Origin: Bin87 sp963665395
Lineage (GTDB): Bacteria; Chloroflexota; Dehalococcoidia; Lucifugimonadales; UBA3495
NCBI GenBank assembly: GCA_963665395.2
Contig: OY762251.1
Coordinates: 3,100,001-3,164,000 of the forward strand
Reading direction: 5' to 3'
Length of the DNA stretch: 64,000 bases
Shown here: positions 51,577 to 60,063 of the stretch, one piece after another
How the letters are laid out: every line of letters starts with the position of its first letter
Numbering within the stretch: position 1 is the first letter of the stretch
Notes under the pieces: generated by a model
What the model saw: the letters and a program-made list of their open reading frames with translations, nothing else
Databases searched by the model: none
What the model was told of the DNA's origin: nothing
Program-made: the position numbers and the translations under genes

Positions 51577-52497
51577 CTACCCCCGTTGGTTCTTCTGTAG
51601 TCGGTTTCGCAGCAGGATCGCGAATGCGTTCATGCCCAGCAGCATAATCAGTAGCGCGATGATGCCGGCGGCGGCCAGGTGGTGGAACTCTTCCTGCGGC
51701 TTGGAAATCCAGACGTAGATCTGAATCGGCAGGACGGTGAAACGGTCCAGGGGATGAGCCGGCGCAAAAGGCACGAAGGACAGAGCCCCCATGATCACCA
51801 ACGGAGCCGCCTCCCCCATGGCCCGGCTGACCGCCAGGATGATTCCGGTCAGGACGCCCGGCATCGCCTGCGGCAGCACCAGCCTCCAGATCACCTGCCA
51901 TTTGGTTCCCCCCAAAGCGTAGCCGCCCTCCCGGATCGAGGAAGGCACAGCGCGAATGGCCTCTTGGGACGAAACAATCACCACCGGCATGATCAGCAGC
52001 GCCAACGTCAAACCGGCGGCGGTCACGTTCTTCCCGTCGGTCTCCGGGGCCAGCCACACGAAGAAAGCCACGAATATGGACAGGCCCAGGATACCGTACA
52101 CGATGGATGGCACGGCGGCCAGGTTCTGAATGTTGGTCTGGATCAATTCCGCGATCCGGCTCCCGCCGGAGTACTCTTCCAGGTAAATGGCGGCGGATAC
52201 CCCCACGGTGAAGGACACAAAAATGCAGATCCCCATCACCCACAGCGTGCCCACAATGGCCGGCAACAGGCCGGAGTTCACCGCCTTGCTGGACGGAATG
52301 TCCGTCAGCAGCGTTATGATGGACGTCCCATCCAGGTTGAACCAGGCGATGGCCTCGGAGATTACGCTGTACAGCAGCGCCACCAGCATGACCAGGGCTA
52401 ATACCACCGCCGTCACGCATACCCCGTAGAAAATTGCGGCGTTGCGCTTGCGGTTCGCCAGCCGGCGCTGGTAGTTGTTCTGCGCTCCGGTTGCCAT
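51577..52497 (-). CDS. pstA: Phosphate ABC transporter permease PstA
   Basis: 306 residues with about six membrane spans. The EAA loop is VPSSIREGGYALGGTKWQVI; AVPSIVYGILGLSIFVAFFV, EAAPLVIMGALSFVPFAPAH and the C-terminal GIIALLIMLLGMNAFAILLR are typical. With PstC it forms the transmembrane channel. Its ATG overlaps the pstC stop by one base (TAATG). Confidence 0.94.
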   Translation of the reverse strand: MATGAQNNYQRRLANRKRNAAIFYGVCVTAVVLALVMLVALLYSVISEAIAWFNLDGTSIITLLTDIPSSKAVNSGLLPAIVGTLWVMGICIFVSFTVGVSAAIYLEEYSGGSRIAELIQTNIQNLAAVPSIVYGILGLSIFVAFFVWLAPETDGKNVTAAGLTLALLIMPVVIVSSQEAIRAVPSSIREGGYALGGTKWQVIWRLVLPQAMPGVLTGIILAVSRAMGEAAPLVIMGALSFVPFAPAHPLDRFTVLPIQIYVWISKPQEEFHHLAAAGIIALLIMLLGMNAFAILLRNRLQKNQRG

Positions 52498-53828
52498 TAT
52501 TCGTACACCTCCCGGAACTTGGCTACCACGAACTGGCTTGCCAGGTTCATCAGCAGCGTGATGATGAACAGGGTGATGCCCACCGCGAACAGCGCCTGGA
52601 ACTGCGCCGTGCCGGGTATGGCGTTGTCGCTGAAATTGGTGGTGGCCATGAACCCGGTCATCGTGTTCACCGGATCCAGGGGATTGAACGTCAGCTTCTC
52701 GTTCTGTCCGGCGGCGATAAACACGATCATCGTTTCCCCGATGGCCCGCGACATCGCCAGGATGCAGGCCGCGACAATCCCGGACAAAGCCGCCGGAACC
52801 ACCACCCGCGTCGCAACTTCAACCTTGGTCGCTCCCAGAGCATACGCGCCTTCCCGCAGCGCGTTGGGTACGGCCCGCATGGCATCCTCGCTGAGACTGG
52901 AAACCATGGGAATGATCATGACGCCCATGACTATCGCAGCGGACAGAGCGTTGAAGATGCCCACGTCATCGTTGATCCCCCGCAATATCGGCGTGATGAA
53001 AAACAACGCAAAGAACCCGTACACCACCGTCGGGATCCCGGCGAGCACCTCCAAGATGGGCTTGGTGATGGCTCGCACCCGGGGATGGGCGTATTCGCTG
53101 AGGAAAATCGCGCTCAACAGCCCTAGGGGCACGGCTACGAACATCGCCAGCACCGCGATCATCGTGGTGCCCGCCAGAAGGGGCCAGATGCCATAGGAAC
53201 GGGGCACCAAAAGGGTTCGCCATTTGGTGTCAGTCAGGAAGCGGTGCCACTTGACCGATTCCGGTACGCTGAAAGAGTCGGTCTGCAACGCCACGCCTTT
53301 GCCGGCCCCGGAAACCGCGACGACCGTAACCTTATGGGAGCGTCCGGGCGCGGCGCCGGCGATCACGCAGGAAGTCCGATCCGGCCCCAGGTTTTTGCAG
53401 TCCGACAGGTCAGCCTCAAGGCTCGGCAACACCGAAACCTCATAGTCCGTAGGTGGTTGCCCCACCGTCGGTTTGTCCCATTCGACGTATATCAGCGAAT
53501 CAGTGGTGGCCCGCACTCTGATTTCAGGGATTATGCCGGGCGCGAGGGAGTCGGGAGCGGTGCCGGCAAGGCCCTCTGCCTCACTGGTCGCCACCCGTTC
53601 CACCGGGTTGTTTTCGTAGAAGTCCGTCGTGAAAAAGCGCACGCCCTCAAACAGCAGCACCGACACGATGCCCACCGTGGTCAGCACCGACACCGCGGCC
53701 AATAGAAAAAGTACCCACTTGACAATGTGCTCAAGTAGGTACTTGTTGCCGCTGCCTGTCAACGGTTTGCCAGTCGCCGGAACCTCTGGGGTTTCCGGTT
53801 TGGCGCCGGTTATCTTGTGGAAAAGCAA
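52497..53828 (-). CDS. pstC: Phosphate ABC transporter permease PstC with extracytoplasmic FN3-like insertion
   Basis: 443 residues, about 100-130 longer than usual, TTG start behind AGGTGATC. The first span is at 33-62. Then residues about 99-190 (PEIRVRATTDSLIYVEWDKP, PPTDYEVSVLPSLE, SHKVTVVAVSGAGKGV) look like a fibronectin type III domain with two cysteines (144, 154), lying outside the membrane. The permease core resumes with YGIWPLLAGTTMIAVLAMFV, LEVLAGIPTVVYGFFALFF and the EAA loop AVPNALREGAYALGATKVEV. pstS is not upstream in this window. Confidence 0.92.
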   Translation of the reverse strand: MLFHKITGAKPETPEVPATGKPLTGSGNKYLLEHIVKWVLFLLAAVSVLTTVGIVSVLLFEGVRFFTTDFYENNPVERVATSEAEGLAGTAPDSLAPGIIPEIRVRATTDSLIYVEWDKPTVGQPPTDYEVSVLPSLEADLSDCKNLGPDRTSCVIAGAAPGRSHKVTVVAVSGAGKGVALQTDSFSVPESVKWHRFLTDTKWRTLLVPRSYGIWPLLAGTTMIAVLAMFVAVPLGLLSAIFLSEYAHPRVRAITKPILEVLAGIPTVVYGFFALFFITPILRGINDDVGIFNALSAAIVMGVMIIPMVSSLSEDAMRAVPNALREGAYALGATKVEVATRVVVPAALSGIVAACILAMSRAIGETMIVFIAAGQNEKLTFNPLDPVNTMTGFMATTNFSDNAIPGTAQFQALFAVGITLFIITLLMNLASQFVVAKFREVYE

Positions 53829-53920
53829 AGCGGATCACCTGCTTTGGCACGATTCCGGCCCGGATGGGCGGGCCGTTCTGGTACGATACTCAGACGCTAC
53901 TTTCTTGGTTTGCCTCATTT

Positions 53921-53950
53921 ATAATAATGCCGGCCGGCCTGATTCAGCAA
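53921..53950 (-). promoter_or_regulatory. Promoter for pstCAB-phoU
   Basis: TTGCTG (53945-53950) and TATTAT (53921-53926) are 18 bases apart. A CGGCCCG/CGGGCCG hairpin lies in the leader at 53866-53883. No classical Pho box was recognised. Confidence 0.4.
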
Positions 53951-53962
53951 CCGGAAATGCAA

Positions 53963-54111
53963 CTCACGCCGACCCACTTTCCACATCTGTCATTTCGAGA
54001 ATGCCGCCAGGTCCGCCTATGGCGGATGGCAATCTCGTTGCGGTACTGAGGGCGGTTCACAACGAGCCCGGGCTACGCTGATCTCGCAATGACAAACTGG
54101 GTACGCGTGGG
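53963..54111. repeat. MITE family E, copy E4
   Basis: Ends CTCACGCCGACCCACTTT and AAACTGGGTACGCGTGGG with a GTCATTTCGAG core. Flanks share AAATGCA, suggesting a worn duplication. Confidence 0.7.
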
Positions 54112-54191
54112 CAAATGCAGCGGTACGATGATCGCCGTTGCCGGATAGATCTGCGCCTTCCGGCATATAGTCAGCGCCATCAGGGGATGAT

Positions 54192-55229
54192 TTGAGCCAA
54201 AAACTGCAACTGAGCGTGGTTGACCAGTCGCCAATGCGGGAGGGGAGCAGCGCCGGCGTGGCCCTGCGTGAAACCATCCAATTGGCGGTAGCCACCGAGC
54301 GCTTGGGTTATCAACGCTATTGGGTGGCGGAGCATCACAACCTGCCCAACTTCGCGGGCACGGCCCCGGAGGTGATGGTGGGCCAGATCGCCGCCCACAC
54401 CACGCGCATAAGGGTGGGATCCGGCGGCGTCATGCTGCCTCACTACAGCTCGCTGAAGGTGGCGGAAACCTTCCGCATCTTGGACTCCCTGTACCCCGGA
54501 AGGATCGATCTCGGTATCGGTCGCGCCCCCGGCAGCGACCAGATCACCGCGGCGGCGTTAGCCTACCCGAGCATGCCCAAGGACATCCGCCATTTCCCCC
54601 AGCAAGTCCGGGACGTCATCAACTATCTGGGCGACACCCAACCGGACGATCACCCCTTCCACGAGGTGCTGGCTGCGCCGGAGACCTCGGAAACCAAGCC
54701 CGACGTATGGCTGTTGGGGTCCCGTTACGAATCCGCGTTCATGGCCGCCAAGATGGGCCTGCCCTTCGCCTACGCCCACTTCTTCGGCCTGGGCGCTGCC
54801 GATGGGCCGCAGATTGTCGAATCCTACCGGCAGAACTTCGAGCCGTCGGAATACCTGTCGGAGCCCCTGGTCAACGTGGGAGTGCAGGTGCTGTGCGCCG
54901 ATACTGAGGAAGAAGCCCGCCGCATCGCGGCCAGCCGCAATCTCGGGCGGCTGCGCTCGGTAACCGGCCGGGCCAAGGGCATACCGTCGCCAGAGGTGGC
55001 GGCCAGTTACAAATACCTCGTCAACGAATGGCAATTCGTGCAGCAGTACCTCCGCAACTGCGTGGACGGCGACCCGGAACAGGTAAAGGCCGGCTTGGAG
55101 CAGGTGGCCGAGGACTATCAGACGCCGGATCTCAGCGTGGTTACCATCTGCTACCACTACGAAGACCGCGTCCGTTCCTACGAACTGGTGGCGGCGGCCT
55201 GTGGCCTGCAACCCGTTGCGGATACGTAG
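54192..55229 (+). CDS. LLM-class flavin-dependent oxidoreductase
   Basis: 345 residues, TTG start behind AGGGGAT. SVVDQSPMREGSSAGVALRE and RYWVAEHHNLPNFAGTAPEV are the luciferase-like (LLM, type 1) start; the flavin segment TTRIRVGSGGVMLPHYSSLK and RIDLGIGRAPGSDQIT follow; LASAKMG-type YAHFFGLGAADGPQIVESYR lies later. It is the MsnO8-like subfamily, an FMN- or F420-using monooxygenase or reductase. The substrate is unknown. A P palindrome lies just past the stop; SAR202 genomes are known for many such enzymes. Confidence 0.87.
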   Translation: MSQKLQLSVVDQSPMREGSSAGVALRETIQLAVATERLGYQRYWVAEHHNLPNFAGTAPEVMVGQIAAHTTRIRVGSGGVMLPHYSSLKVAETFRILDSLYPGRIDLGIGRAPGSDQITAAALAYPSMPKDIRHFPQQVRDVINYLGDTQPDDHPFHEVLAAPETSETKPDVWLLGSRYESAFMAAKMGLPFAYAHFFGLGAADGPQIVESYRQNFEPSEYLSEPLVNVGVQVLCADTEEEARRIAASRNLGRLRSVTGRAKGIPSPEVAASYKYLVNEWQFVQQYLRNCVDGDPEQVKAGLEQVAEDYQTPDLSVVTICYHYEDRVRSYELVAAACGLQPVADT

Positions 55230-55253
55230 GGGCGAATAATCATTCGCCCCTAC
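55226..55253. repeat. P palindrome
   Basis: Complete GTAGGGGCG-AATAATCATT-CGCCCCTAC. Its first bases form the end of the LLM gene's stop (TAG). Confidence 0.85.
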
Positions 55254-55276
55254 ATTACTTCTGGATCGCCGCTACT

Positions 55277-56002
55277 TTATGCGCCCAGCTTTGCCGCCAG
55301 ATCCACAAAACTGTCCGCCACCACGTTGAAAGACGGATCCGGCGTCGGATCTGGAGTGCGGTCCGGGCCATGCTCCCGGGGGCGCGGCACAAACCCCGTG
55401 CGCAGGCCCACCTTGGCAGAGGCGAGCAAGTCGCCCTGGTGCGCCGCCACCATCATCACCTGCTCCGGCTGCAAGCCCAGCAGCTTGACCGCCGTGCCGT
55501 AGCTCTCCGGGTCCGGCTTGTAGTGTTGGGCCACTTCGGCCCCCAGGATGCAGTCCCAGGGCATCCCGCCGTTTTTCGCCATGTTGGTCATCAGCGCGAT
55601 ATTCCCGTTGGACATCGGGGCGATGACAAACCGGTTCTTCAGGCGGTAGAGGCCCGGCACGCTGTCCGCCCAAGGGCGGAGGTTGTGCCAGAAGAAGGTA
55701 ACCTCCATCTTTTCTTCATCGCTCAGGCCGCTGATTTCAAACTCGTCCAGCACCTCGTCCAGCGACATCCGGTGCAGCGCGTCCAGATTGGTCCACGGCA
55801 ACTCCCCGTTGCGCACCTTGTCCATATAGGGCCGGTACTTGCCCCGCCAGGCATCGGCAAACGCGCCCCAATCCCGGTCAATGCCCCTGATCCGGCCCAT
55901 GTTGGCGCATTGCTCGGTGATGCTGGAACGCCAGTCAACCACGGTGCCGAAAACGTCAAAAATGCAGGCCCTGATGTCAAGCCCCAACGGGGTATTCGCC
56001 AT
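55277..56002 (-). CDS. Haloacid dehalogenase type II family hydrolase
   Basis: 241 residues from the ATG at 56002 (AAGGAGA upstream). The nucleophile motif is CIFDVFGTVVDW; motif II is APMSNGNIALM (Ser/Asn); the Lys is in HYKPDPESYGTAV; and MMVAAHQGDLLASAKVGLRT is motif III. This matches L-2-haloacid dehalogenases (type II), which hydrolyse 2-haloacids, or related phosphatases. The DxD second Asp is absent (DVF), which favours a dehalogenase over a phosphatase. It lies convergent to the LLM gene. Confidence 0.85.
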   Translation of the reverse strand: MANTPLGLDIRACIFDVFGTVVDWRSSITEQCANMGRIRGIDRDWGAFADAWRGKYRPYMDKVRNGELPWTNLDALHRMSLDEVLDEFEISGLSDEEKMEVTFFWHNLRPWADSVPGLYRLKNRFVIAPMSNGNIALMTNMAKNGGMPWDCILGAEVAQHYKPDPESYGTAVKLLGLQPEQVMMVAAHQGDLLASAKVGLRTGFVPRPREHGPDRTPDPTPDPSFNVVADSFVDLAAKLGA

Positions 56003-56105
56003 AATGGTTTTCTCCTTCCAATGACAGTTCCAATCTGCCGATACCGGCGTTATCCTAGCATATCCTGCCTGTGAAAAGGCGGTTCTGCGGGATGCACGGA
56101 CGGAT

Positions 56106-56113
56106 GGTACAAT
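56106..56113 (+). promoter_or_regulatory. Extended -10 upstream of the small membrane protein
   Basis: TGGTACAAT matches the TGn-TATAAT extended -10 closely. Confidence 0.35.
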
Positions 56114-56166
56114 ACTGGCAATAGGGAATGGTGTCCTTGGTGCTGATTGGAAGGATGGCAAGCAGC

Positions 56167-56466
56167 ATGGAGATTACGTTGAGTAGCGAGGAAATCGCTA
56201 TCATCGCCATCGGCGTCCTGATACTAATTGCCGTCGTTAGCGGCCACATTGCGCAAGTGCGGCGCACCGGGAAGCTCCCCACCAGAGACGAGTTCAACGC
56301 CCTCAGCGGGGAAGTCGCCGCGCTAAAAGCGGAGGTTGCAACCCTGCCCACCCAGGAGAGCATCGATGCTGCCATCCGAGAAAGCGAAGCTCGGATTATC
56401 AAAGCCCTGATCAACCACCGCCATCCTGAGCCGGGCGGCGCGCCGGTCTTTATCGAACCGGTCTAG
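56167..56466 (+). CDS. Small membrane-anchored coiled-coil protein
   Basis: About 99 residues. MEITLSSEEIAIIAIGVLIL then IAVVSGHIAQVRR gives one N-terminal membrane span; a long amphipathic helix follows (EFNALSGEVAALKAEVATLP), and a short tail. Its architecture matches the 25588-25878 protein, also beginning MEIT. In-frame alternatives are an ATG at 56155 and a GTG at 56128. The stop overlaps the end of the convergent hydrolase gene (CTAG shared). The function is unknown. Confidence 0.55.
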   Translation: MEITLSSEEIAIIAIGVLILIAVVSGHIAQVRRTGKLPTRDEFNALSGEVAALKAEVATLPTQESIDAAIRESEARIIKALINHRHPEPGGAPVFIEPV

Positions 56467-57200
56467 CGTCCAGCGATACCCAGCAATATGGCGGCCAGCT
56501 CTGCCGGCGCGGTAACCATCGGATCGTGTCCCGTGTCGATATGGTGAACTCCCCAGCCGGATGCGCCGGCCCGTTCCGCTACCGGCTCGAACCCGGACTC
56601 GCTGCACAGCACGAATTCGCGTCGCAAAGCCGTCGCCGCCGGGTTTCCGGTCCTGACCGGCTGGGAAAAAGTTAGGGTCGGCTGTGGTGAAAGCCGTGGC
56701 AGCATAAACGCCTGGTCGTCTGAGGCGGTGATGGACCACCGCTCCGCAATTTCTTCCGCGGTAGTGGGCGCCGGCAAAAATGGCTCGCCATCGGCGATGT
56801 GCTGACGGACATTGGCAACGAATTCCGGTCCACGTACTGCTTCCAGTTGATCAACCATCGCCTCACCGTCGCACGGAGCGACGCCGTTGACATAAACCAG
56901 GGCCGCAATACGCTCCGGCGCTAACTCCGCCACTCCGGTGATCACCATGCCGGCGTAGGCGTGACCCACCAGAATCACCTCCCGGAGATCGTTGGCGGCC
57001 AACAGTTCGGTGATGTCGCGTATGTGCAAATCCAGATTCAACACCGCCGGCGGCATCAGACGCGCCAGATGCTCCCGGTCTCCCAATCCGCTCAAGCTGG
57101 GCGTCAAAGCCAGGTGGCCCGCGCCGCGCAAAAGCGGCGCGACCTTCCACCAGCACCAGCCGCCGTGCCATGCGCCGTGAATAAGCGCGAAGTTAGCCAT
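56463..57200 (-). CDS. Alpha/beta hydrolase, HNL/esterase-like, lacking the nucleophile Ser
   Basis: 245 residues. FALIHGAWHGGWCWWKVAPL is the salicylic-acid-binding-protein/hydroxynitrile-lyase-type start. The nucleophile elbow reads ILVGHAYAGMVITGVAEL, in which the usual GHSxGG has become GHAYAG, so Ala81 replaces the catalytic Ser. HHIDTGHDPMVTAPAELAAI holds the His. It may be an inactive binder or use another mechanism. It follows the alcohol dehydrogenase by 4 bases and so belongs to the same operon. Confidence 0.8.
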   Translation of the reverse strand: MANFALIHGAWHGGWCWWKVAPLLRGAGHLALTPSLSGLGDREHLARLMPPAVLNLDLHIRDITELLAANDLREVILVGHAYAGMVITGVAELAPERIAALVYVNGVAPCDGEAMVDQLEAVRGPEFVANVRQHIADGEPFLPAPTTAEEIAERWSITASDDQAFMLPRLSPQPTLTFSQPVRTGNPAATALRREFVLCSESGFEPVAERAGASGWGVHHIDTGHDPMVTAPAELAAILLGIAGR

Positions 57201-57204
57201 TCTG

Positions 57205-58299
57205 CTACTCCGACATCACCACGACCGACCGCAAAACCTCTCCACGTTCCATGCTGGCGAAAGCGGCTTCGACGTCGCCGATGCCGATGCGCTCGCTGAC
57301 GAACGTGTCCAGGTCCAGCCGGCCTTGCAGGTACAGGTCGATAAACATGGGAAAATCCCGCGTCGGCAGGCAGTCGCCGTACCAGGAAGATTTCAGGGAA
57401 CCGCCACGTCCGAAGACCTCGATCAGGGGCAGCTCAATCTTCATCGTGGGGTCCGGCACGCCCACCAGCACCACCGTGCCGGCCAGGTCCCTCGCGTAGA
57501 AAGCCTGCTCGTAGGTGGCCGGATTCCCCACCGCTTCAATCGCCACGTTGACGCCATTCCCTTCGGTCAGGGCGCGGATCGCCTCCACTGCGTCGGCCTG
57601 CGTCGAGTTGATGGTATGTGTCGCCCCGAAACCTTTGGCCCACTCCAATTTGCGGTCGTCAATATCCACCGCGATGATGGTGTGGGCGCCGGCCAGCCGG
57701 GATCCGGCCACGGCGGCGTTGCCTACGCCCCCGCATCCGATTACGGCCACCGAGTCGCCCCGGCTGACGCCCCCGGTGTTGATGGCCGCGCCCAGCCCGG
57801 CCATCACGCCACAGCCGATCAGTCCCGCCGCCTGCGGGTTTGCCGCCGGGTCCACCTTGACGGCCTGTAGCGCGTCCACCAGCGTCAGCTGGCAAAATGC
57901 GCCGATGCCCAAAGCCGGCGACAGCGATGTCCCGTCGGTCAGGGTCATTTTCTGCTGGGCGTTGCGGCTGGCGAAGCAGTACCATGGCCTACCGCGCCGG
58001 CAGGAACGGCAGTTGCCGCAGGGAGCGCGCCAGGCCAGGATTACGAAATCGCCCGCTTGCACGTTGGTCACGTCGGGTCCAACCTTTTCGACAATGCCGG
58101 CCGCTTCATGTCCCAGCAAAAACGGAAACTCGTCGTTGATGGCTCCCTCCCGGTAGTGCAGGTCGGTGTGGCACACGCCGCACGCCTGTACCCGCACTAA
58201 AGCCTCGCCTTCACCCGGGTCCGGCACCAGTATCGGAACCAACTCCACGGGCGCTCCTCTGGCCCGGGATACGACCCCCTGAACTTCGTTCACCGGCAT
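57205..58299 (-). CDS. Zinc-dependent alcohol dehydrogenase (class III/mycothiol-type)
   Basis: 364 residues from the ATG at 58299 (GGAGGG upstream). The catalytic zinc motif is QACGVCHTDLHYREG with GHEAAGIVEKVG; the structural zinc cysteines are in CGNCRSCRRGRPWYC; the NAD fold is VIGCGGVGNAAVAGSRLAGA. FPFLLGHEAAG, the cysteine spacing and GAFCQLTLVDALQAVKVDP resemble S-(hydroxymethyl)mycothiol dehydrogenases and class III ADHs. The physiological alcohol is unknown. An in-frame ATG upstream at 58338 adds 13 residues and is not favoured. Confidence 0.87.
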   Translation of the reverse strand: MPVNEVQGVVSRARGAPVELVPILVPDPGEGEALVRVQACGVCHTDLHYREGAINDEFPFLLGHEAAGIVEKVGPDVTNVQAGDFVILAWRAPCGNCRSCRRGRPWYCFASRNAQQKMTLTDGTSLSPALGIGAFCQLTLVDALQAVKVDPAANPQAAGLIGCGVMAGLGAAINTGGVSRGDSVAVIGCGGVGNAAVAGSRLAGAHTIIAVDIDDRKLEWAKGFGATHTINSTQADAVEAIRALTEGNGVNVAIEAVGNPATYEQAFYARDLAGTVVLVGVPDPTMKIELPLIEVFGRGGSLKSSWYGDCLPTRDFPMFIDLYLQGRLDLDTFVSERIGIGDVEAAFASMERGEVLRSVVVMSE

Positions 58300-58347
58300 T
58301 AATTTCCCTCCGTAAAGGCCGCTTAATGCGGCCTGCAATGCAACCGG

Positions 58348-58353
58348 TATAAT
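58348..58353 (+). promoter_or_regulatory. -10 TATAAT ahead of nucleoside hydrolase
   Basis: GGTATAATGCC has a perfect -10. A weak TTAATG lies 19 bases upstream. Confidence 0.35.
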
Positions 58354-58388
58354 GCCTCAACCCATGCCAGCCGTCAAAACCCCAACCC

Positions 58389-58415
58389 GTCATTCCGGCG
58401 AAAGCCGGAATCCAG
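58389..58415. repeat. Intergenic dyad GTCATTCCGG-GGAATCCAG
   Basis: A perfect TTCCGGC..GCCGGAA hairpin in the leader of the nucleoside hydrolase gene. Confidence 0.65.
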
Positions 58416-58441
58416 AGCTTCCCCCGTCAGGAACTTTGCTC

Positions 58442-59416
58442 ATGCCCAAACGAGTGATAATCGACACCGACCCCGGCGTGGACGACTGCGCCGCGATCTT
58501 GCTTGCGTTGGCCAGCCCGGAGTTGCAGGTCGAAGCGCTCACCGTAATCTACGGAAACGGCTCCATGCCTCAGTGCGCCGCCAACGCCCGCCGCATCCTT
58601 GCCGCAGCCGGACGTACCGACATACCGGTTTATCCCGGCGCAACCAGGCCCCTGTTGCGCTCGCCCAACGAAGGGTGGGCCGCCCACATCCACGGCGATG
58701 ACGCCCTCGGTGGCGCCAACGAACCTGACGACGATGACCCGTATGGGGTGGAAGTCGCCAACAGTTGGGCGGCGGTCGAAATCGCCCGGCGCGCCCTCGC
58801 GTCGCCGGGCGAGATTACGGTCCTTGCGCTGGGTCGAATGACTAACCTGGCTTTAGCGCTGCGTATCGCCCCGGAGATCGCGGACGCGCTGGCCGGCGTG
58901 GTGGTCATGGGCGGCGCAGTACGGGTGCCTGGCAACGTGTCACCGGTCGCCACGGCCAATCTATACGAGGACCCGGAAGCGGCGGCGATTTTGTACGACT
59001 CCGGCGCTCCCATCGTGCAAGTTGGGTTGGACGTGTGCGACCTTTGCGGCCTGTCGGATGACCAGTTCCAACTGTTGCGCGATTGCCCTGCGCCGGCGGT
59101 TCAGCTTCTGGTTTCGGCCTCCACGTACACCCGGGCGGCATATCGTCGCCTGGGACGGTTGGCGGACGGCGAGGCAGTCAGATACAACGACGTGCCCGCC
59201 GTAGCCGCCGCCATCGATCCAACCCTGATGACGATGGTGCGGTTGCCGGTGGCAATTGATACGGAAAGCCATCTGACCCGAGGTCAGACGGTGGTGGACT
59301 GGTACGGAATGACCGGGCGGGAGGCTAATGTTGATGTGTGCCTGAATGTGGATGCGCAACGGTTGACCGAAACGCTGGTTGATCGCCTCGTCAATTACCC
59401 TTGGCCCGTCGCCTGA
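58442..59416 (+). CDS. Inosine/uridine-preferring nucleoside hydrolase
   Basis: 324 residues from the ATG at 58442. RVIIDTDPGVDDCAAILLAL is the DxDxxxDD calcium motif. Later AGVVVMGGAVRVPGNVSPVA (the VMGG and N-binding residues) and the substrate loop with D-P-T-L (AAAIDPTLMT) fit. It cleaves the N-glycosidic bond of nucleosides for purine/pyrimidine salvage. Length is normal. Residues encoded upstream by the dyad repeat (RHSGESRNPE) show that the longer frame is not real. Confidence 0.9.
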   Translation: MPKRVIIDTDPGVDDCAAILLALASPELQVEALTVIYGNGSMPQCAANARRILAAAGRTDIPVYPGATRPLLRSPNEGWAAHIHGDDALGGANEPDDDDPYGVEVANSWAAVEIARRALASPGEITVLALGRMTNLALALRIAPEIADALAGVVVMGGAVRVPGNVSPVATANLYEDPEAAAILYDSGAPIVQVGLDVCDLCGLSDDQFQLLRDCPAPAVQLLVSASTYTRAAYRRLGRLADGEAVRYNDVPAVAAAIDPTLMTMVRLPVAIDTESHLTRGQTVVDWYGMTGREANVDVCLNVDAQRLTETLVDRLVNYPWPVA

Positions 59417-59419
59417 AAT

Positions 59420-59447
59420 GTAGGGGCGAATAATCATTCGCCCCTAC
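59420..59447. repeat. P palindrome
   Basis: Complete GTAGGGGCG-AATAATCATT-CGCCCCTAC between convergent nucleoside hydrolase and peroxiredoxin genes. Confidence 0.85.
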
Positions 59448-59476
59448 CACACTGAAGTCGCATTCGCCTGGCGCGA

Positions 59477-59950
59477 CTAACCCAGAGCGGCCACGGCGGC
59501 GCGAACCTCCTCATAGTCAGGCTCCACGCCAGGCGACTCTGAAACCCAGTGGTAGCGGACGATGCCCTCGCCGTCCACGATGGTCACGGCGCGTTTGGCG
59601 GCGACGTATCCCTGCATACCGGCCAACCCGGGCAACGCCACGTCGTAGGCGTTCACCACCTCCCGGTTGTAGTCGCTGAGGAATGTGTACTCCACGTTGT
59701 TCGCCGCTTTCCACGCCGCCTGCGCAAAGGGCGGGTCAACGGTGATCCCAATCACCTCGGCGTTCATCGAACTGAACTGGTCGATCCGGTCCCGCAGAGC
59801 GCACATCTCGGTGGTGCAGACTCCGGTGAACGCCCCGGGGAAGAAAGCGATAACGACGTTTTTGCCGCGATAGTCGCTGAGGCTGCGCTGCTGTTGCGGC
59901 GTCTCGTGCAAGGTGAAGTCGGGCGCGGGCTGCCCTACGGTGATAGCCAT
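59477..59950 (-). CDS. Peroxiredoxin (AhpC/TSA, AhpE-like)
   Basis: 157 residues. The peroxidatic Cys is in FFPGAFTGVCTTEMC (C45; a second Cys at 50), preceded by GQPAPDFTLHE and LSDYRGKNVVIAF; ITVDPPFAQAAWKA and FLSDYNREVVNAYDV follow. It reduces hydroperoxides. C50 could be a resolving Cys near the N-terminal end of the helix, as in AhpE/PrxQ-like types. It ends 20 bases past a P palindrome from the convergent gene. Confidence 0.9.
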   Translation of the reverse strand: MAITVGQPAPDFTLHETPQQQRSLSDYRGKNVVIAFFPGAFTGVCTTEMCALRDRIDQFSSMNAEVIGITVDPPFAQAAWKAANNVEYTFLSDYNREVVNAYDVALPGLAGMQGYVAAKRAVTIVDGEGIVRYHWVSESPGVEPDYEEVRAAVAALG

Positions 59951-60063
59951 ATTGAGAACCTCCGGGTGGGGGCTGGTGCGATGACTGCGCCGCCGCCGGT
60001 TCAGGCGGATGCGGCGGTTGGTATCTTATCACACGGATTAGCAGCGTCCGCCGGCGACTCGGC

